A stretch of DNA of 64,000 nucleotides, taken from positions 1 through 64,000 of the forward strand of contig NZ_JAIXTJ010000008.1 of NCBI RefSeq assembly GCF_027483985.1. The letters are read 5' to 3'. Of the stretch, positions 24,437-32,265 are shown one piece after another (position 1 is the first letter of the stretch; the number at the start of each line of letters is the position of its first letter). Under the pieces are notes generated by a model that saw nothing but the letters and a program-made list of their open reading frames with translations, ran no database searches and had not been told where the DNA came from. The position numbers and the translations under genes were made by a program. The stretch is from Flavobacterium sp. GTDB lineage: Bacteria > Bacteroidota > Bacteroidia > Flavobacteriales > Flavobacteriaceae.

Positions 24437-25461
24437 TAGTTTTTTGGTATTGTAAAATAAAACGTAGTTCCAATTGCTTGTTGGCTTTCTAACCAAATTT
24501 TACCTTCATATAAATCGATGATTTTTTTCACAATTGAAAGTCCAATTCCTGATGATTGATCGTTATTTTCTAATTTGGAAAACAAATCGAATATTTTGGC
24601 TTGGTAACGTTCTTTAATTCCGATTCCGTTGTCTTTTATATAAAATTCGATTTCAGTTTCGTTCTCCTTACTTCCAATTTCAACAAATCCGTTTTCTTTA
24701 TCGTTGTATTTTATGGCATTTTGAATCAAATTTTGAAACAATTGCTTGAATCTAAAATCGTTTCCAAACACTTTTGGCATTTCATTTTTAAAGATTATTT
24801 CAATGTGATTTGGAACCGTAATAGTTCTGATAACCTCATCAATTAAAATATTCAAATCAATGGTTCTGTCTTCGGTTTCCTGTTTATCAATAGACGAATA
24901 ATCTAAAATTCCTTTGATTAACAAATCCATTTTTTCAACATTTGACAAAATTAAATCAAGTGATTTTTGATTTTTTTCATCTAAAATTTCGGCGTTATCT
25001 TCTTTGAACCAATTAATTAGCGTGTCAATACTTCGCAAAGGCGCTTTTAAATCGTGTGAAACTACGTGCGCATATTCATTCAACGCTTGGTTTTGCTTTT
25101 CTAGATTTTGAAGTAATTCCTCACGTTGTTTGTTGATTCGTACAATTTCTAAAGATTGCTCTTTCACGTAATCGGCCGAATTTAATTGCGTTGAATTGGC
25201 TAAAAAATTGTTTTCTAAATTCATCGAATTCAGAATAGTTTCTAAATTTTTATTTATTTCCTTTAAACTTTTAGCTTCGTCACGTAGTTTTTGATTGGCT
25301 TCAAACAACTCATCAGAACTTATCTTCATTGCGCGTTGCAACAAAGAAATTTGGCTTTCAAAGTTGTTGTAAGAATCGTCTACCGCATTAAAAAATTGAT
25401 CGATATCGTTCAATCCGTTCTTTAATTTTTTTTCAATTTGTCGTTTTAAAAGTGAATTCAT
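24436..25461 (-). CDS. Soluble sensor histidine kinase
   Basis: 341 residues without membrane segments. An N-terminal coiled coil (about 1-125) has no recognised sensor domain. It is followed by HisKA with the H-box VVSHDLKAPLRSID and HATPase_c with N-box NLIQNAIKYND, DNGIGI and GIGLSIV. The start ATG overlaps the FIST stop (TAATG), favouring it over an upstream in-frame ATG inside the FIST gene. Lack of its own sensor suggests that input comes from a partner protein, probably the adjacent FIST protein, as in NosP/NahK pairs. Confidence 0.9.
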   Translation of the reverse strand: MNSLLKRQIEKKLKNGLNDIDQFFNAVDDSYNNFESQISLLQRAMKISSDELFEANQKLRDEAKSLKEINKNLETILNSMNLENNFLANSTQLNSADYVKEQSLEIVRINKQREELLQNLEKQNQALNEYAHVVSHDLKAPLRSIDTLINWFKEDNAEILDEKNQKSLDLILSNVEKMDLLIKGILDYSSIDKQETEDRTIDLNILIDEVIRTITVPNHIEIIFKNEMPKVFGNDFRFKQLFQNLIQNAIKYNDKENGFVEIGSKENETEIEFYIKDNGIGIKERYQAKIFDLFSKLENNDQSSGIGLSIVKKIIDLYEGKIWLESQQAIGTTFYFTIPKN

Positions 25462-26594
25462 TATTCGCTTATCAAAGTTAAAGTCATTGTTTGATTGTGT
25501 AATTCGCAAGAAGAATCGCCGTTAAATGGCGCCATTTCTCCGTAAGAGTAAAATCCTGTAATGGCTACATTTTCGCCTATAATTTCTTGAACTTGCTCTA
25601 TTTCTTCTTCTACTCTTTGGTTCATCACTAGCTTTCGACCAACGCAACTCACAATTAAAGCAATTTGCGGCGGATTTTTACGATCTTTCATTGCGATTTC
25701 GGCTGCGTGTTGTGCGCCATCAGCAATACCGTCAATGGATGCCATCATTAATTGCACTCTCGAATTAACTGGAACATCACCAGCTAAAACCATAGAATTA
25801 TTTTCATTATTAATACTTAAAATAGTTCGAACAACAGGTTCATTTTTTCCTTCAGGAGTTACATTTAATGGATATAATAACGATGCTTGCGGCAATTCGC
25901 TTGCTTTATCACCAAGGTATTTTTTGTATAAATCTAAAGCTGGCATATCATCAATTTCAAAAAGAATATTGGCTTTAGAACTTGTAATTTTTCGTTCAGG
26001 ACCAAACGGAATCCAACCGCCAAAACTAGCAAAAGAAATGTCTAAAGTTTCACCATAAAATCCGATTAAAACTACTTCGCCTTCTTTTGGATTTTCTTTG
26101 TATGAAGCTACGGTTTTTTCAAATCGGGCATCATCTCCACACATTCCGCCTGTTAATGAAATTGATGAATTTTTATTAAATTCTAATCCATTTATTAAAG
26201 AACTTCCGTTTACAAAACTGCCTTCAGAAACTACAAATAGGTGTTTTAAATTTTCTTTTGGCATTTCATTAAATAAAGCTTCGCCAAGTGGTTTTGCTTT
26301 TTTATCGTACTTTAAAATGTTGTCACTTTTTACAATAAATGTGCTTTTTTCAAATTCGATTGCGGTTACAGAAATGGAATTATCATTTACATTACAACGA
26401 ATAATTTCACCTGATGTAGAACCAAAAACAATATGTTCGTAAGGAAATTGGTTTCGAATATCGGCAATAACCGTTTCATCTTCTAACAAATAACGATTCG
26501 CAAAAACTAATACTAATGGGTTTTTTAATTCGATTTTATCTTGTAAGAATTTCCAATCTTGATTTTCTAGTTTTGAGGCTTGAACTATTTTCAT
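25461..26594 (-). CDS. FIST domain sensory protein (NosP candidate)
   Basis: 377 residues comprising FIST_N (about 25-215, with GSTSGEI, SLTGGMCGD, GEVVLIGFYG) and FIST_C (about 220-370, with ALDLYKKYLG, ALIVSCVGRKL and FYSYGEMAP). Some FIST proteins (NosP) bind haem and sense nitric oxide, controlling a neighbouring kinase. Whether this one binds haem cannot be read from sequence alone. It lies 10 nt after the PAS kinase and is coupled to the soluble kinase downstream. Confidence 0.88.
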   Translation of the reverse strand: MKIVQASKLENQDWKFLQDKIELKNPLVLVFANRYLLEDETVIADIRNQFPYEHIVFGSTSGEIIRCNVNDNSISVTAIEFEKSTFIVKSDNILKYDKKAKPLGEALFNEMPKENLKHLFVVSEGSFVNGSSLINGLEFNKNSSISLTGGMCGDDARFEKTVASYKENPKEGEVVLIGFYGETLDISFASFGGWIPFGPERKITSSKANILFEIDDMPALDLYKKYLGDKASELPQASLLYPLNVTPEGKNEPVVRTILSINNENNSMVLAGDVPVNSRVQLMMASIDGIADGAQHAAEIAMKDRKNPPQIALIVSCVGRKLVMNQRVEEEIEQVQEIIGENVAITGFYSYGEMAPFNGDSSCELHNQTMTLTLISE

Positions 26595-26604
26595 CTCGAA
26601 ATTT

Positions 26605-28902
26605 TTATTTGTTTAATTGTATGAAAAATGTGGTTCCTTTTCCGTTTTCACTTTCAATCCAAATTTTTCCATTATAATTATCGACTATTTTTTTTACTAT
26701 CGAAAGTCCTAATCCAGTAGATTTTTCAGATTTTTCTAACGATTGAAATATTTTAAATATTTTTTCCTGGTTCTCTTTTGCAATTCCTGGACCGTTATCT
26801 TTAATTGAAAAAATGAAATGTTTTGAATCTTCCGAACAACTTACTTCTACAATTCCGATTGGTTTATCAATATAATTTACAGCATTACTTATTATATTCT
26901 GAAACAATTGTTGCACTCTAAATCGATCGGCGTCAATAATAGGCAAAACATTAGTTATCGTTACTGAAATATGGCTAGGAATATGAATAATATTAATGAT
27001 GTTTTGAATGATTTCTTGAGTATTCACTTTTTCGCAAACCACATCAACTTTGTCAATTTTTGCATAAGTCAAAATACCTTCAATTAAGTGATCCATTTTT
27101 TCAACTTTACCTTCAATCATTGAAAGATACTGAGTTGTTTGTTCGTTAAGTTCTTTGTCGTTATCTTCTTTAATCCACGAAATTAATGAATGAATGCTTC
27201 GCAAAGGCGATTTTAAATCGTGCGAAACAATGGCTGCATAGTCTTCAAGTTCTTTGTTACTTTTTGCTAAACTTTCTACTAAAAACTCGCGTTGTTGTTC
27301 CAATTCTTTTTTCTTGGTAACATTTTCTTCTATAGCAAAATATTTTACAATTTCGCCATTTTTATTGTATAATGCTTGACCTTGAATACTCACCCAATAT
27401 TTTTTTCCGTGTTTTGAATAATTAACAACTTCACAATTAAAAGGCAATCCTTTTGCAATAGCATCTTTCATATAATTGACAGTATCTGGATTGGTTTCTT
27501 TTCCTTGCAATAAATGTCCGGGTTTTTTGCCAAGAATTTCTTCCATTTGATAACCTGACATATCCAAAAAGCTTTTATTTGCCCATTCAATTTTACCATC
27601 AGCATCAGAAATAATAACCGCATTTATATTTTTTTCGGCAATTAATGACAATAAATAAAGTTGCTCTTCTTGTTCTTTTTGTTCGGTAATATCAAGATGA
27701 ATTCCGATGGAACCAACAACTTTTCCGTTAATGTCATAATTTGGCGCGCCACTAATCAACCAATTACGATTTTTCCCTGATTTATCAATGACTTTCACTT
27801 CATAGGAATCTGTTTTACCTTCTTCACGAAGAACTTCCTTACTTTTAACTGTTTCTCTACTATCATTTGTAAGCAGTAAATCGGCAGCCTTTTTACCAAT
27901 TAATTCGTCAGAAGTGTAACCACTTATCTCTGTAAAACTTTGATTTGCTAAGGTAATTACATCATTTTTATCAACCTCTAAAAGTCCTAGATTCATATTG
28001 GCAATAATACTTCGGTATTTCTCTTTTTCGATTTGCAGACTCTCGTCGTAGCGCTTTTTTAACGAAATATCTTCAATCATAGCAAAAAATTGAAGCACTT
28101 GTCCGTCTGGATTTAAGATTGGTTGTCCTTTGGTTTTTGCCCAAAAGTTACTTCCGTCTTTTCTTCCGTGTTTTAACTCAACATCAAAAGGTTGACCTTT
28201 AAAAAATGAACTTGTCATTTTCTTTAGTTCGCCTCTATCGGTTTCTTCAATAAACCCAATTTCAATTGGTGTTTTGCCAAGAATTTCTTCTTTAGAATAT
28301 CCAGAATGTTTAATGTAAGATTCGTTACACCAAAATATTTTTCCGTCTGGTTCAGTAAATACAATTCCGTTCTCATTGGAACTTGCTACTAAGGAAAGTC
28401 GGTTTAACTCTTCTTTATCTTTTTTTAATTTATTTTTTTGATTGTTAATTGTAGTCAACAATTCTTTCAATTCGTTAGAAATATTTTCCTGGTTGTTTAA
28501 TACGTGAAGCAAGTCTAAAAGCGGATCGTGTAAAGCAAAATCGTGCAACGTCAGTTTTTTTTCAACCACCTCATTCATCGAATTGAACCAAGGCGAACCA
28601 ACAAATAACAATGAATCTCCAACTAGTTCAAATTGTCCTCGAAGTGATAATTCACTTTTTTTACATTTAACAACAGTAAGTTGATTACTATTTAAGACCA
28701 ATTCGTTAAAAGTTGGATTTTCAAATCTTGGTCTGCTTACTTCAAAACAATCAACAAATGAAAAGGAGTTTTGAATTTCGGGGCAAATTTTGGCTATGCT
28801 TTTTCCAAAACTTTTTATTTTTAGAGTAGTATCAATTAGAATATAAAAAGGGAATAATCGATTGAAATTATCTTCGCTAAATTTAAATTCTAATGCTTCC
28901 AT
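26605..28902 (-). CDS. HNOBA/PAS sensor histidine kinase (H-NOX-associated)
   Basis: 765 residues, soluble. The N-terminal 130 residues match the haem-NO-binding-associated (HNOBA) domain that pairs with H-NOX in guanylate cyclases and kinases (FGKSIAKICPEI, LRGQFELV, FVGSPW, HDPLLDLLHVLN). A coiled coil follows, then three PAS/PAC units (about 165-290, 290-410 and 415-535), HisKA (IVSHDLKSPLRSIH) and HATPase_c (NIISNAVNY, DNGPGI, GLGLSIV). Encoded 1 nt after the H-NOX gene. It should be the kinase whose activity the H-NOX protein modulates. Confidence 0.93.
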   Translation of the reverse strand: MEALEFKFSEDNFNRLFPFYILIDTTLKIKSFGKSIAKICPEIQNSFSFVDCFEVSRPRFENPTFNELVLNSNQLTVVKCKKSELSLRGQFELVGDSLLFVGSPWFNSMNEVVEKKLTLHDFALHDPLLDLLHVLNNQENISNELKELLTTINNQKNKLKKDKEELNRLSLVASSNENGIVFTEPDGKIFWCNESYIKHSGYSKEEILGKTPIEIGFIEETDRGELKKMTSSFFKGQPFDVELKHGRKDGSNFWAKTKGQPILNPDGQVLQFFAMIEDISLKKRYDESLQIEKEKYRSIIANMNLGLLEVDKNDVITLANQSFTEISGYTSDELIGKKAADLLLTNDSRETVKSKEVLREEGKTDSYEVKVIDKSGKNRNWLISGAPNYDINGKVVGSIGIHLDITEQKEQEEQLYLLSLIAEKNINAVIISDADGKIEWANKSFLDMSGYQMEEILGKKPGHLLQGKETNPDTVNYMKDAIAKGLPFNCEVVNYSKHGKKYWVSIQGQALYNKNGEIVKYFAIEENVTKKKELEQQREFLVESLAKSNKELEDYAAIVSHDLKSPLRSIHSLISWIKEDNDKELNEQTTQYLSMIEGKVEKMDHLIEGILTYAKIDKVDVVCEKVNTQEIIQNIINIIHIPSHISVTITNVLPIIDADRFRVQQLFQNIISNAVNYIDKPIGIVEVSCSEDSKHFIFSIKDNGPGIAKENQEKIFKIFQSLEKSEKSTGLGLSIVKKIVDNYNGKIWIESENGKGTTFFIQLNK

Positions 28903-28903
28903 A

Positions 28904-29446
28904 TTACCAATTTATTTTGAAAATTTCGTGAGTACTACCTTCATCGCGACTTTGAATTAATTCTAGTGAAACCGGAGAATTAAACATTTTGCCTAAACCT
29001 TGAAGTAACCCACGAACAAACTCTTGCAAGCCTTGTCTTTTAGAAAAATAATGCAAATTCAAACCGTGTTCTGTAACATCACTTACTTTAAATTCTGGTG
29101 GTGTTAATTTTGGATAAATCAACATCACACGATTATGAAAATTAGGTAAATTTACTAAAAAATCCCTTAAATTATCGCCGCCTGAATTCATTAATCCCGG
29201 ATATTTTTCGGTTGTAGTTTTAATAACCCACCATTCACCAAAAGCAATTAGCACATCACTTAAAGACATATTCATTTCTTCAGAAACCGCTATAGCCAAT
29301 TTAAAAGTCACGTCGTCATCATATGGCTCGCTACTGATAAAAAAATCAATATCAACTCCGCTTCGTTCTTTGATTGCGTCCCATTTTTCTTCACCAAAAT
29401 TGGTAATTACTAAATCTTCAATCGCTTTATTTACTATTCCGTACAT
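28904..29446 (-). CDS. H-NOX haem-based NO/O2 sensor
   Basis: 180 residues, the standard length of a stand-alone H-NOX. The opening MYGIVNKAIEDLV is typical. The proximal haem ligand is probably the His in LPNFHNRVML, and the haem-propionate motif YxSxR is present as YFSKR. H-NOX proteins of non-anaerobes usually bind NO rather than O2 and inhibit a neighbouring kinase; that is family knowledge. It sits directly before the HNOBA kinase and 1 nt after the single receiver. Confidence 0.94.
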   Translation of the reverse strand: MYGIVNKAIEDLVITNFGEEKWDAIKERSGVDIDFFISSEPYDDDVTFKLAIAVSEEMNMSLSDVLIAFGEWWVIKTTTEKYPGLMNSGGDNLRDFLVNLPNFHNRVMLIYPKLTPPEFKVSDVTEHGLNLHYFSKRQGLQEFVRGLLQGLGKMFNSPVSLELIQSRDEGSTHEIFKINW

Positions 29447-29447
29447 A

Positions 29448-29861
29448 TTATTGAGAAATTAATTCGTTTGTACTCCAATATTCGAGCATTTTTTTAATTC
29501 TTTCTACGTAATCGTCATATTTTAATGGTTTTAAAACATAACCAGCAATGCCAATTTTATAGCATTCTAACACATCTTTGTGATTATTAGATGTTGTTAA
29601 TATAATAGCTGGAATGTATTTTAAATAGTCATCAGCTTTAAGTATTTGCAAAAATTCAATACCGTTTATTTTTGGCATATTTAAATCTAAAATAATAATA
29701 TCAGGAATGATCTCTTTATCTTTTAATATTGATAGAGCTTCTTCACCATTATTAGCCTCAATAATTTTATGATTCAAACCAAGTGTTTTTATAACTCGAT
29801 TGAATTTCATTACTTCGATAGTATCATCTTCTATTAAAAGAATGTTTAATGATTTAGTCAT
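29448..29861 (-). CDS. Single-domain response regulator
   Basis: A 137-residue receiver without output domain, of the Rcp1/CheY type: acidic residues in LLIEDDTIE, phospho-Asp in IILDLNMP, Thr in LTTSNN and Lys in VLKPLKYDD. First gene of the seven-gene signalling operon. It may shuttle phosphate from a kinase to the HPt protein or act on a target directly. The promoter upstream carries the best LytTR-type sites of the window, implying autoregulation. Confidence 0.93.
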   Translation of the reverse strand: MTKSLNILLIEDDTIEVMKFNRVIKTLGLNHKIIEANNGEEALSILKDKEIIPDIIILDLNMPKINGIEFLQILKADDYLKYIPAIILTTSNNHKDVLECYKIGIAGYVLKPLKYDDYVERIKKMLEYWSTNELISQ

Positions 29862-29890
29862 CTTTACTTTTTAGTGTATTTATCCAATTT

Positions 29891-29981
29891 CAAAAATAAT
29901 TTAAATCACAGCGATTTGCTTATTATTTCGTTAGTCTAACTATAAGTGTAGACGAATGGTAAAAAAGTGTAGACGAACGGT
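29891..29981 (-). promoter_or_regulatory. Promoter of the signalling operon with LytTR-type repeats
   Basis: Minus strand: -7 box TATTTTTG (29891-29898), no good TTG. Two strong repeats start at 29949 (TAGACGAATGGT) and 29970 (TAGACGAACGGT), 21 bp apart. The second reads ACCGTTCGT on the minus strand, a full match to the LytTR consensus. A degenerate unit (TCG at 29928) lies exactly 21 bp nearer the promoter and 30 nt from the -7 box, the position of the first repeat at the other promoters. 29982-30158 shows only a weak ATAAGA/TCTTAT hairpin that may end the next operon. Confidence 0.78.
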
Positions 29982-30158
29982 TTTTAAAAGTTAATTTGCT
30001 TTAAAACTAATATTAATAACAAATTTGAAATAATAAATTTTGTCGAATTATGTCTACATTAGTAAAAACAACACTTTAAAGAAATTTGATGAAAAGCAAA
30101 AAAATACGTCTATAAACCTATTCTATTTAAAAATATAAGAATTATCTTATTTAAAAAT

Positions 30159-30521
30159 TTATTGTATTAATTCACTTTGTACTTTTTTTGTCAAACTTGC
30201 AAACACCAAATCATAAGAATGATTTATTAGTTCCAACATCATTTTATTGGAAACATCACCATTAAAATCGATAGTATTCCAATGAATTTTACTCATGTGA
30301 TAACCTGGATTTATGGCTTCATATTCGGCACGAAGTTCTAATGCCTTTTCTGGATCACATTTCAAATTTAAAGAAGGTGTTCCTTTTTCCCATTCTTTTA
30401 AAGAAGTAAGACAAAACATCTTTCCACCAACTTTAAACACCAAAGTATCTTCGTCAAACGGAAAATGTTCGGTTACACCTTTTTTGGAAAGACAGAATTC
30501 GTAGAGTTGTTGAATGTTCAT
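30159..30521 (-). CDS. MmcQ/YjbR family protein
   Basis: 120 residues of the MmcQ/YjbR (CyaY-like fold) family: opening MNIQQLYEFCLSKKGVTEHFPFD, VFKVGGKMFCL, LKCDPE and YHMSKIHWNTI. Small cytoplasmic proteins with a double-wing fold, sometimes described as DNA-binding; no cellular role is established. Full length, ATG start, followed 55 nt upstream by the acetyltransferase gene in the same orientation. Confidence 0.88.
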   Translation of the reverse strand: MNIQQLYEFCLSKKGVTEHFPFDEDTLVFKVGGKMFCLTSLKEWEKGTPSLNLKCDPEKALELRAEYEAINPGYHMSKIHWNTIDFNGDVSNKMMLELINHSYDLVFASLTKKVQSELIQ

Positions 30522-30531
30522 TTTTTAAAGT

Positions 30532-30577
30532 GATTAGTGATGAGTAATTAGTGATTAGCTTTTGACTATTCACTAAT
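30532..30577. repeat. Short tandem repeat, AGTGATTAGTGA type
   Basis: The short spacer holds imperfect repeats of AGTGATT/AGTAATT (GTGATTAGTGATGAGTAATT...). A related stretch occurs after the dnaE start near 44850. Confidence 0.5.
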
Positions 30578-30987
30578 TAATATTTACTTGTTATTATTTT
30601 CTCCATCATTTTTTCAGGATGCGCTAATGAATTAAATCCGAATTTTTCATATAAAAAATGAGCGTCAGAAGTTGCTAATCTCCAAATTTTGACTTGTTGT
30701 AATTTGGGTTCGGTCATCATTGCGTTTATTAAAATTGATGAATAGCCTTTTCCTCTGTGATTTTGATCAATAAAAACATCCATTACGTAAGCAAAAACTA
30801 CATAATCGGTGATTACTCTGCAAAAGCCAATTTGCTTTTCATCCAAATAAATTCCAAAGCAAAACGAACTATCAATTGTGGTTTGAACTTCTTCTATCGT
30901 TCGTCCTGCAGCCCAATAAACATCTTTCAAAAAGTTTTGAATAAATGGAATGTCGAGTTTGGATTTGTCTGTTGAAACGGATATCAT
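30577..30987 (-). CDS. GNAT family N-acetyltransferase
   Basis: 136 residues with a GNAT fold. The acetyl-CoA loop is HRGKGYSSILINAMM, preceded by the strand YVMDVFID, and the C-terminal strand ends in FLYEKFGF. Substrate unknown. Flanked on both sides by short tandem-repeat spacers. Confidence 0.9.
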   Translation of the reverse strand: MISVSTDKSKLDIPFIQNFLKDVYWAAGRTIEEVQTTIDSSFCFGIYLDEKQIGFCRVITDYVVFAYVMDVFIDQNHRGKGYSSILINAMMTEPKLQQVKIWRLATSDAHFLYEKFGFNSLAHPEKMMEKIITSKY

Positions 30988-31015
30988 TTGATTAACGATT
31001 GTTGATTAACGATTG
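30986..31015. repeat. Short tandem repeat, GATTAACGATTGTT type
   Basis: Two copies of GATTAACGATTGTT lie in the spacer upstream of the acetyltransferase. The inverse form (AATCGTTAATC) recurs before the methyltransferase gene near 47.8 kb. Confidence 0.55.
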
Positions 31016-31043
31016 TTGATTTTTGAAGTTCTGAAATCTGAAA

Positions 31044-31832
31044 TCAAAATTCAGAAATCTTAAATAATATTGGTTTTGATGGCGAAGCATCATTTTCAAA
31101 CGAAGCAATTTGTAAATTTAAAATATAACTTCCATCTTGAACAGTATCTTCTACAAAAATCATTTCGGTTATGGTGCAATTCAAGCGTGCATCATCGTTT
31201 AAATTATTTACATCTTTAACATTCCAAAATGCTTTATGTGCTAATAATTTTCCTTCATCTTCTTCTCTATCAACACTCGGCAAATCGATTAATAAATGTT
31301 GAATTCCGATTTCTCGGATGTAAATTGCTGCTTCTTCTGATAAATATGGCGGATTGGTTTTGGAATAATTTTTATGTTTTTTCGATTCTGAATTTGGTAA
31401 TGTTCGAATAATAAGTGCTTGTGGATTGTCGATTTGCGCGTGTAATTTCTCCTGCGTCGAAATGACAAAATGACTTTGAATTTGTTTCTTTGTAATTACC
31501 AAATCACCATTTATATTTTCTGGTGTAATCGAAATCAATTCGGCTGTGAAGAAAAACTGTTTCAAACATTGATTTATCGAATAAAACTCTCGCGTAATGT
31601 GTCCGAGACATTCGGTATGCGTTCCGTGTCCGTGTGGATTGAAGAAAATATTGTTGAAATTGGTCGAACTTCCTTCAGAAACTTTTCCTATCCAATCGCC
31701 AAAAACTACTGGTTCAATTTCGGGCTTTTTGATGTACCACGCAATTGGGTTTTTATCAGTATTGGATAATGGAATGGAAATATCAATTGGTTTTGATAAG
31801 TCGATTTGGAAATTTTGGATTTTTGCTATCAT
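31044..31832 (-). CDS. Cyclase family protein (kynurenine formamidase-like)
   Basis: 262 residues of the metal-dependent cyclase/kynurenine formamidase family. The metal motif is HGHGTHTECLGHI, preceded by FNPHG, and a later catalytic region includes LLIDLPSVD. Family members hydrolyse N-formyl or related amides; the actual substrate is unknown. The start codon is directly followed upstream by a palindromic repeat. Confidence 0.87.
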   Translation of the reverse strand: MIAKIQNFQIDLSKPIDISIPLSNTDKNPIAWYIKKPEIEPVVFGDWIGKVSEGSSTNFNNIFFNPHGHGTHTECLGHITREFYSINQCLKQFFFTAELISITPENINGDLVITKKQIQSHFVISTQEKLHAQIDNPQALIIRTLPNSESKKHKNYSKTNPPYLSEEAAIYIREIGIQHLLIDLPSVDREEDEGKLLAHKAFWNVKDVNNLNDDARLNCTITEMIFVEDTVQDGSYILNLQIASFENDASPSKPILFKISEF

Positions 31833-31834
31833 TT

Positions 31835-31855
31835 ATGCTGAACTTGTTTCAGCAT
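31835..31855 (-). repeat. REP-like palindrome, left copy
   Basis: Palindrome ATGCTGAA-(5 nt)-TTCAGCAT, then CTTTTCAAC. The same sequence in inverted orientation lies on the other side of the GIY-YIG gene. Confidence 0.8.
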
Positions 31856-31894
31856 CTTTTCAACTTTACGTAAATCTGTTAAAAAGACACTAAT

Positions 31895-32179
31895 TTATAA
31901 CTCCAAATATAAATCTTTTAATTCAGGATTTGAACCTTTTGCTAAATTCCATTTCCAATCTTTATGCCAATTCTTTAATTGTTTTTCTCTTGCAAATGCA
32001 TCTCTATAATCATCAAATTCCTCAAAATATATTAAAATAGAAGCACTATATTTTTTTGTAAAAACAGCTCCAGTTCCATCTTTATGACATTCTATCCTGT
32101 ATTTCAAATCTTTCGTAGCACCAATATATAAAACCGAAAAGTTTTTGTTTGTCGTTATATAAGTGTATCCTTTGATCAT
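31895..32179 (-). CDS. GIY-YIG nuclease domain protein
   Basis: A 94-residue single GIY-YIG domain: YTYITTN...VLYIGATKDLKYRI, with RIECH, the later FEEFDD and the C-terminal REKQLKNWH. The small UPF0213-type members have no fused DNA-binding domain. The ATG at 32179 is chosen because the domain begins within a few residues; an ATG 21 nt upstream is possible. The gene is bracketed by inverted palindromic repeats, suggesting it belongs to a small mobile or repeat-propagating unit. Confidence 0.88.
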   Translation of the reverse strand: MIKGYTYITTNKNFSVLYIGATKDLKYRIECHKDGTGAVFTKKYSASILIYFEEFDDYRDAFAREKQLKNWHKDWKWNLAKGSNPELKDLYLEL

Positions 32180-32184
32180 ATTTA

Positions 32185-32265
32185 GTTTTCTTACGTTCAA
32201 CAGATGCTGAAACTAGTTCACACATTTTTCTTACTATTCAACAGATGCTGAAACTAGTTCAGCAT
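32185..32265 (+). repeat. Two tandem REP-like palindromes, right side of the GIY-YIG gene
   Basis: Two direct copies of a roughly 37-bp unit (TTCTTAC..TTCAACAGATGCTGAAACTAGTTCA). The second has the full palindrome ATGCTGAA-ACTAG-TTCAGCAT (32245-32265); the first is truncated at its right arm. Orientation is opposite to the left copy at 31835. The second copy overlaps the last codons and stop of hemW. Confidence 0.82.

Noticed and set aside
29928..29981. Possible CRISPR-like or iteron repeat
   Set aside because: Only two or three units exist and they match a transcription-factor site; no cas or replication gene is near.
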